From contig NZ_JADCLL010000001.1 of assembly GCF_015070375.1 (NCBI RefSeq), positions 622,501-686,500 on the forward strand: a stretch of 64,000 nucleotides of DNA, given 5' to 3'. Source of the stretch: Nocardioides kribbensis. Lineage in GTDB: Bacteria; Actinomycetota; Actinomycetes; Propionibacteriales; Nocardioidaceae. The position numbers were made by a program, and so were the translations under genes. A model generated the notes under the pieces. The model saw only the letters and a list, made by a program, of their open reading frames with translations. It had not been told where the DNA came from and searched no databases. This document shows positions 59,697-64,000 of the stretch, in pieces. The first letter of the stretch is position 1, and every line of letters starts with the position of its first letter.

Positions 59697-60716
59697 TCAG
59701 CGCCAGCCGAGCGCGGGGGCGACCTCGGTGAGCAGCGTGTCGAGCACGTGGGCGCAGTAGTCGACGCCGAGCTGGTTGGGGATCGTGAGCAGCAGCGTGT
59801 CGGCGGCCGCGACCGCCTCGTCGCGGGCCAGCTCCTCGACCAGCCGGTCGGGCTCCCCGGCGTAGGTCTTGCCGAAGCGCGCCTTGCCGCCGTCGAGGAA
59901 GCCGACCTGGTCGCCGCCGGAGCCCTGGCCGCCGAAGTAGGCGCGGTCGAGGTCGGAGACGACCGGGAAGATGCTGCGGCTCACCGAGACGCGCGGGGTG
60001 CGGTCGTGGCCCGCGTCGGCCCACGCCTTGCGGAAACGCTCGATCTGCTCGGCCTGGAGCTCGTGGAAGGGCACGCCGGTGTCCTCGCTGAGCAGGGTCG
60101 AGCTCATCAGGTTCATGCCCTGCCGGGCGGTCCACTCGGCGGTCTGGCGGGTGCCGGCGCCCCACCAGATGCGCTCGCGCAGCCCCTCGGAGTGGGGCTC
60201 GAGGCGCAGCAGCCCGGGCGGGTTGGGGAACATCGGTCGCGGGTTGGGCTCGGCGAAGCCCTCCCCCTCGAGCACCTTGAGCAGCACGGCGGTGTGCTCA
60301 CGGGCCAGGTCGGCGTGGTCCTGGCCCTCGCGGGGCTGGTAGCCGAAGTAGCGGTAGCCGTCGACGACCTGCTCCGGTGAGCCGCGGCTCACCCCGAGCT
60401 GAAGCCTGCCGCCGGAGATGAGGTCGGCGGAGCCGGCGTCCTCGGCCATGTAGAGCGGGTTCTCGTAGCGCATGTCGATGACGCCGGTGCCGATCTCGAT
60501 GCGGCTGGTGCGCGCGCCCACGGCGGCCAGCAGCGGGAAGGGCGAGGCGAGCTGGCGGGCGAAGTGGTGCACCCGGAAGTAGGCGCCGTCGGCGCCTAGC
60601 TCCTCGGCGGCCACGGCGAGGTCGATGGACTGCAGCAGCACGTCGGAGGCCGACCGCGTCTGCGACTGCGGCGAGGGCGTCCAGTGGCCGAAGGACAGGA
60701 ACCCGATCTTCTTCAT
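59697..60716 (-). CDS. LLM-class flavin-dependent oxidoreductase (luciferase-like)
   Basis: A 339-residue TIM-barrel protein: MKKIGFLSFGHWTPSPQSQT, AEELGADGAYFRVHHFARQL, then SRIEIGTGVIDMRYENPLYM, ISGGRLQLGVSRGSPEQVVD and TPRVSVSRSIFPVV. It uses FMN or F420; the LLM class with YENP and GVSRGSPEQ resembles a conserved uncharacterised subgroup. ATG at 60716 is chosen by homology; Shine-Dalgarno GAAAG is weak. It diverges from the amidohydrolase gene. Substrate unknown. Confidence 0.85.
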   Translation of the reverse strand: MKKIGFLSFGHWTPSPQSQTRSASDVLLQSIDLAVAAEELGADGAYFRVHHFARQLASPFPLLAAVGARTSRIEIGTGVIDMRYENPLYMAEDAGSADLISGGRLQLGVSRGSPEQVVDGYRYFGYQPREGQDHADLAREHTAVLLKVLEGEGFAEPNPRPMFPNPPGLLRLEPHSEGLRERIWWGAGTRQTAEWTARQGMNLMSSTLLSEDTGVPFHELQAEQIERFRKAWADAGHDRTPRVSVSRSIFPVVSDLDRAYFGGQGSGGDQVGFLDGGKARFGKTYAGEPDRLVEELARDEAVAAADTLLLTIPNQLGVDYCAHVLDTLLTEVAPALGWR

Positions 60717-60830
60717 GCAACTTTCAACGACTCGGGCGGCCGCCCTGTTCCCGACCGACACGCGGACCACCTCCCCTTAAGTCGAGTCATCTGGTCTACT
60801 TTGGGTCGCCCACCCGCCCGAGGAGTCGTC

Positions 60831-61901
60831 GTGCCCCCAGTCCAGCGCCCGGCCGTGCCGACCAGCGCCGCGCCGACCAGCGCCGTGCCGAGCAGCGCCG
60901 TGCCGCCGGCCGTCGACGTGCACCAGCACCTGTGGCCCGAGCCCCTCCTCGACCGGCTCCGCGCCCGCTCCCGCCCGCCCTACCTGCGCGGCTGGACCCT
61001 CCACACCGCCGCCGAGGCGCCGTACGACGTGCGCGCCGCGGACCACGACGTGGCGGGCCGGGTCGCGGCCGACCGGGCCGCGGGCACCGGCCTGGCCTGC
61101 GTGTCGCTGTCCGCGCCGCTGGGCGTCGAGTCGCTGCCCCGGTCCGAGGCCGACGAGCTGCTCGCCGCGTGGCACGACGGGGCCGCCGCCCTGCCCGGCC
61201 ACTTCGCCGCGTGGGCCTCGGTCGCCGACGTCGACCCCGACCTCGAGGACCTCGCCGCCCGGCTGGCTCCCCGCCCGGGCGGCTCCGTCTGCGGGGTGCG
61301 CGGCGGGTTCGTCGGGGTGCAGCTGCCGGCGACGTCGCTGGGCACCCCGCAGGGCTGGGACCGGCTCGGCGACGTGCTCGCGGTGGCCGCGGCGGCCGAC
61401 CGGCCGGTGCTGGTCCACCCCGGCCCGGTCGCGGCCTCCCCCGCCGACGCGCCGGGCTGGTGGGCCCCGGTGGTCGACTACACCGCCCAGCTGCACGCCG
61501 CGTGGTGGGCCTGGCACGCCGCCGGCGTGCGCGCCCGGCACCCCGGGCTGCGCGTCGTGCTCGCCGCCGCCGCGGGTCTCGCGCCGCTGCACCACGAGCG
61601 CCACGCCGCCCGCGGCGGGGACCCCGCCCCGGTCGACCCCGACCTCTTCGTCGACACCTCCTCCTACGGCCCGCGTGCACTCGACGCGGTGGTGCGCGCG
61701 CTGGGCGTCGACACGCTGGTGCTCGGCTCCGACCGGCCCTACGCCGAGCCCCTGGCCCACCTGCTGGGCGAGGCGGCCACCCACGCCGTACGCGTCGTCA
61801 ACCCGCGGCGCCTGCTCGGCCCGCACGCTCCCGCCGCGGCCGCCGAGGCCGTCCCCGATCCCGACCCCCGCCACCACCGACCCCAGGAGGGCCCGTCATG
61901 A
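60831..61901 (+). CDS. Amidohydrolase-family TIM-barrel metal-dependent hydrolase
   Basis: A 356-residue protein. After an N-terminal SAVP repeat it has AVDVHQHLWPEPLLDRLRAR, with the H-x-H of the amidohydrolase barrel, then VLVHPGPVAASPADAPGWWA and VDTSSYGPRALDAVVRALGV followed by LVLGSDRPYAEPLA, which places an Asp at the expected catalytic position near the C-terminal strand. Amidohydrolase_2 members decarboxylate or hydrolyse small acids. GTG start with CGAGGAG upstream. Its stop overlaps the cysteine-dioxygenase-like gene (ATGA), suggesting a shared pathway. Substrate unknown. Confidence 0.72.
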   Translation: MPPVQRPAVPTSAAPTSAVPSSAVPPAVDVHQHLWPEPLLDRLRARSRPPYLRGWTLHTAAEAPYDVRAADHDVAGRVAADRAAGTGLACVSLSAPLGVESLPRSEADELLAAWHDGAAALPGHFAAWASVADVDPDLEDLAARLAPRPGGSVCGVRGGFVGVQLPATSLGTPQGWDRLGDVLAVAAAADRPVLVHPGPVAASPADAPGWWAPVVDYTAQLHAAWWAWHAAGVRARHPGLRVVLAAAAGLAPLHHERHAARGGDPAPVDPDLFVDTSSYGPRALDAVVRALGVDTLVLGSDRPYAEPLAHLLGEAATHAVRVVNPRRLLGPHAPAAAAEAVPDPDPRHHRPQEGPS

Positions 61902-62461
61902 CCGCACTGCCGACCGACCGGCCGCTGCCCGCCCAGGACGCCGCCGCGATCCCCGACGTCGTACGCGACCCGCTCGCGCTGACCGACCTCCCCGGGCGCG
62001 ACCTGACGCCCGACGAGCTGGCGCGCCTGGCCGCGGGGATCGCCGCCGACCCCGCCTCGTGGGCCCACCTGGTGGGCTTCGACGACGACGAGCGGGTCTT
62101 CGCCTCCCTGCACCGCGACGCCCACGTCGACGTGTGGCTGCTGTGCTGGACCCCCGACAACGACACCGGCTGGCACGACCACGACACCTCCTCCGGCGCG
62201 GTCGCCGTGGTCAGCGGCGAGCTGGTCGAGAACAACCTCACCCTCGCCGCCGGCGCCCTGGAGACGCGCGTCGGCGCCGGGCGGGTCTTCTCCTTCGGCC
62301 CCGACCACATCCACCGGCTCAACGGCGCCGAGCGCGGCTCGGTCTCGGTGCACGCCTACAGCCCGCCGCTGTGGCGCATGGGGCAGTACGCCGTGAGCGA
62401 CGCCGGCGTCCTGCGCCGGGTGTCGCTGTCCTACGCCGAGGAGCTGCGCCCCCTGGAGTGA
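61898..62461 (+). CDS. Cysteine dioxygenase-family cupin protein
   Basis: A 187-residue cupin: WLLCWTPDNDTGWHDHDTSS holds the first two metal His in H-x-H, GAVAVVSGELVENNLTL is the first cupin motif end, and GRVFSFGPDHIHRLNG carries the third His. Length and pattern fit thiol dioxygenases that oxidise cysteine (or 3-mercaptopropionate and similar thiols) with O2 and Fe(II). ATG overlaps the amidohydrolase stop, with CCCAGGAGGG upstream. Its partner substrate may not be cysteine; the coupled amidohydrolase hints at a dedicated route. Confidence 0.85.
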   Translation: MTALPTDRPLPAQDAAAIPDVVRDPLALTDLPGRDLTPDELARLAAGIAADPASWAHLVGFDDDERVFASLHRDAHVDVWLLCWTPDNDTGWHDHDTSSGAVAVVSGELVENNLTLAAGALETRVGAGRVFSFGPDHIHRLNGAERGSVSVHAYSPPLWRMGQYAVSDAGVLRRVSLSYAEELRPLE

Positions 62462-62468
62462 GACCGGC

Positions 62469-63497
62469 TCAGGCGTCGCCGGCCACGTCGCGGCCGTCGG
62501 CGGTGTGGGGGTCCTCGTCGATCGCCTCGACCGCGGCGGTCGGCTCGGTCTCCACCCCGGGCGGGCGGCGGTCGAGGTGGACCCCGGCGATCATGCAGCG
62601 CACCGACCCGCCGGCCAGCTCGATGGTCGGGATGTCGACCGCGACGATCTCGCAGGACTCCTCGATCGCCGCGACCTGCTCGGGGCGCAGGCTGCGCCGC
62701 GCCCGCGCCGACATGGCCATCACGTAGCGCCGCCGGCCCTCGGGGGTGCGACCGCACAGCTCGACGGCGTTGCCGGCGAACTCCCTGACCTGCTCCTCGG
62801 TCAGCTCCACCACGCGCCGGCCGTTGACCGTGAGCCGCTCGCGCACCTGCTCGCGGCGCGCGACGTCGGGGATCATCTCCAGCGCGATGAGGGCCACGTC
62901 GGTGCCGATGCAGGCGATGACGTTGGTGTGGTAGACCGGCACGCCCGCGGAGTCCACGGCGTCGAAGGCCATCGGCTCGTAGCCGAAGTCGGTGCAGAAG
63001 CGCTCGAGCACGTGGGTGTCGGCGCGGTGGCTGACCGCGGTGTAGGCCACCCGCGAGACGTGGTCGAGCACCATCGCGCCGGTGCCCTCGAGGAAGATGC
63101 CGTCGGGCTCGAGGCCGGAGTAGTCGATGATCGTCTGCACCCGGTAGCTCGACTTCAGCATCTCCAGCACGTCGGAGCGCCGCTCGTGACGACGGTTGGA
63201 GGCGTACATCGGGTAGACCCCCACCACGCCGCCGGCGTGGGTGGAGAGCCAGTTGTTGGGGAAGACGCTGTCGGGGCGGGTGTGGTCGTCGTCCTCGAAG
63301 ACGTGTACCCGCACCCCGGCCCCGCGCAGGGCGTCGGCCACCGCGTCCATCTCGGCCACCGCCCGGGCCGAGATCACCTCGTCGGGCTCGCCCTCGGGGG
63401 CCTCGGACTGGAAGGCGTTGTCGGCCGCCGTCGCCGGGTTGGGCAGGAACTTCGCGGCGCGGACCAAGATGACTGCGGACGGGGCTTGAGCACTCAC
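62469..63497 (-). CDS. ctlX: CtlX-type amidinohydrolase (arginine deiminase superfamily)
   Basis: A 342-residue protein of the guanidino-modifying superfamily: VILVRAAKFLPNPATAADN, then DSVFPNNWLSTHAGGVVGVY, the substrate-site EGTGAMVLD, the catalytic-His region PVYHTNVIACIGTDVALI and the C-terminal Cys of ELAGGSVRCMIAGVHL. These fit CtlX proteins, associated with citrulline or arginine use. An insertion and a Glu-rich tail (TEPTAAVEAIDEDPHTADGR) extend the C-terminus. GTG start chosen at VSAQAPS, 3' of a hairpin-rich gap. Convergent with the CDO-like gene (7-base gap). Substrate is inferred from the family. Confidence 0.82.
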   Translation of the reverse strand: MSAQAPSAVILVRAAKFLPNPATAADNAFQSEAPEGEPDEVISARAVAEMDAVADALRGAGVRVHVFEDDDHTRPDSVFPNNWLSTHAGGVVGVYPMYASNRRHERRSDVLEMLKSSYRVQTIIDYSGLEPDGIFLEGTGAMVLDHVSRVAYTAVSHRADTHVLERFCTDFGYEPMAFDAVDSAGVPVYHTNVIACIGTDVALIALEMIPDVARREQVRERLTVNGRRVVELTEEQVREFAGNAVELCGRTPEGRRRYVMAMSARARRSLRPEQVAAIEESCEIVAVDIPTIELAGGSVRCMIAGVHLDRRPPGVETEPTAAVEAIDEDPHTADGRDVAGDA

Positions 63498-63558
63498 AGG
63501 GCCGCAATCTAGGCCACCCGCCGGACCCCTGCGGCATCCAGGGTGGGGTCGCGCGGCC

Positions 63559-63642
63559 GCGGGTTTCGCCAGCCGGCCGGCGAAACCCGCACCTGTCGGC
63601 CCACGCACGGGCCGACAGGTGCGGGTCCGGGCCGACAGGTGC
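63559..63642 (-). terminator. Two tandem perfect hairpins with a duplicated third arm
   Basis: GCGGGTTTCGCC/GGCGAAACCCGC (63559-63590) forms a 12-bp stem. Next, GCACCTGTCGGCCC pairs with GGGCCGACAGGTGC (63589-63622, 14 bp), and a second copy of the latter arm lies at 63629-63642. The region follows the minus-strand epimerase gene and precedes ctlX, so termination is the simplest role. Confidence 0.6.
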
Positions 63643-63675
63643 CGAGGTGACCCGTGCCGGCGCGGCCGCCCGGCC

Positions 63676-64000
63676 TCAGGCGCGCGGGTCGTCGAGCACG
63701 TCGCGCCAGGAGTGCTCCGGCTCGTAGCCGAGCATCCGGCGGGCCTTGTCGATGGAGTAGAAGGTCTCGTCGCGGCCCATCTCCTTGCGCACCTCGACAC
63801 CGGCGTAGAAGCGCTCGATCACCTCGTCGGTGGTCGCGGCGACCGACATGTCGGCGTTGGCGACGTTGAAGACCTCGAAGCCGAGCCCGTCGGTCTCCAG
63901 GCAGCGCTGGGTCATCTGGCCCAGGTCGCGGGTGTCGATGTAGGCGAAGACGTTGCGCCGGCGCAGCGCGGGGTCCTCGAGGAAGGCCGGGAACATCTCG
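63676..64000 (-). CDS. Partial NAD-dependent epimerase/dehydratase (C-terminal part)
   Basis: The gene is cut by the window edge; 107 codons remain. They read MFPAFLEDPALRRRNVFAYI, DTRDLGQMTQRCLETDGLGF, EVFNVANADMSVAATTDEVI and KARRMLGYEPEHSWRD, the C-terminal part of an extended SDR: a Y-I-D-(T/V)-R-D block and the 'ka-r-x-L-G-y-x-P-x-x-x-w' ending typical of nucleotide-sugar epimerases. Which sugar cannot be determined. An internal ATG at 63996 is not the true start. Confidence 0.75.
   Translation of the reverse strand, partial: EMFPAFLEDPALRRRNVFAYIDTRDLGQMTQRCLETDGLGFEVFNVANADMSVAATTDEVIERFYAGVEVRKEMGRDETFYSIDKARRMLGYEPEHSWRDVLDDPRA

Noticed and set aside
63996..64000. Start codon of the epimerase at 63996
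   Set aside because: The ATG falls inside a conserved C-terminal region and the reading frame stays open to the window edge, so the true start is outside.

Overview
The window is very GC-rich, densely coded DNA with many GTG starts, ATGA/GTGA stop-start overlaps, a DevR/DevS two-component pair and an LCP-family protein. Together these point to an actinobacterium, most likely a Nocardioides-like member of the Propionibacteriales. The genus is inferred from gene content only. I see no tRNA, rRNA, insertion sequence, prophage or CRISPR array.

Layout. (1) 1-8.9 kb holds housekeeping and accessory genes: the tail of a nucleotidyltransferase, a secreted HEFFH metalloprotease, a membrane protein with an acidic low-complexity tail, a GDT1/UPF0016 cation exporter behind a yybP-ykoY (Mn2+) riboswitch, a GH15 glucoamylase/trehalase overlapping glucose-6-phosphate dehydrogenase, and an ABC-F protein. 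(2) 8.9-13.1 kb is regulatory. It has DevR- and DevS-like genes diverging from a DevR-box palindrome, then two LuxR-type regulators with degenerate receiver domains; one lies behind a second DevR-box palindrome placed at about -43 of a predicted promoter. (3) 13.2-46.1 kb is a large extracellular polysaccharide locus. It has an initiating sugar transferase, four sulfotransferases, a Wzz-like co-polymerase, two GT4 glycosyltransferases, a Wzy/WaaL-type polymerase/ligase, a MurJ/Wzx-like flippase, an LCP protein, two exported glycosidase-like proteins and five exported NHL beta-propeller proteins. Four of the five end in two to four copies of an Ig-like module. The gene content suggests a sulfated exopolysaccharide. 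(4) 46.1-48.5 kb has a PPOX-fold flavin/nucleotide-binding protein with DevR-like boxes upstream, and a PRISE-type SDR. (5) 48.5-59 kb is a complete glycolate/glyoxylate module: L-lactate/glycolate permease, GlcF, GlcE, GlcD, GlcG and malate synthase G, with a divergent IclR regulator and a HAD hydrolase. (6) 59-64 kb has a lipoprotein, an LLM flavin oxidoreductase, an amidohydrolase translationally coupled to a cysteine-dioxygenase-like protein, a CtlX-type amidinohydrolase, and the tail of an NAD-dependent epimerase.

How they work together. The polysaccharide genes read as a Wzx/Wzy-type pathway: lipid-linked initiation, glycosyl transfer, flipping, polymerisation with chain-length control, and LCP attachment. 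Sulfotransferases decorate the product, and the NHL/Ig proteins are candidate matrix or binding proteins outside the cell. The placement of DevR boxes suggests that a hypoxia/redox signal may feed into the regulators beside this locus. The glycolate block would import 2-hydroxyacids, oxidise glycolate to glyoxylate and condense it with acetyl-CoA to malate.

Most long ORFs opposite these genes are GC-driven shadows and are left out. Start codons were chosen by Shine-Dalgarno sequences, overlaps with neighbours and where family homology begins.
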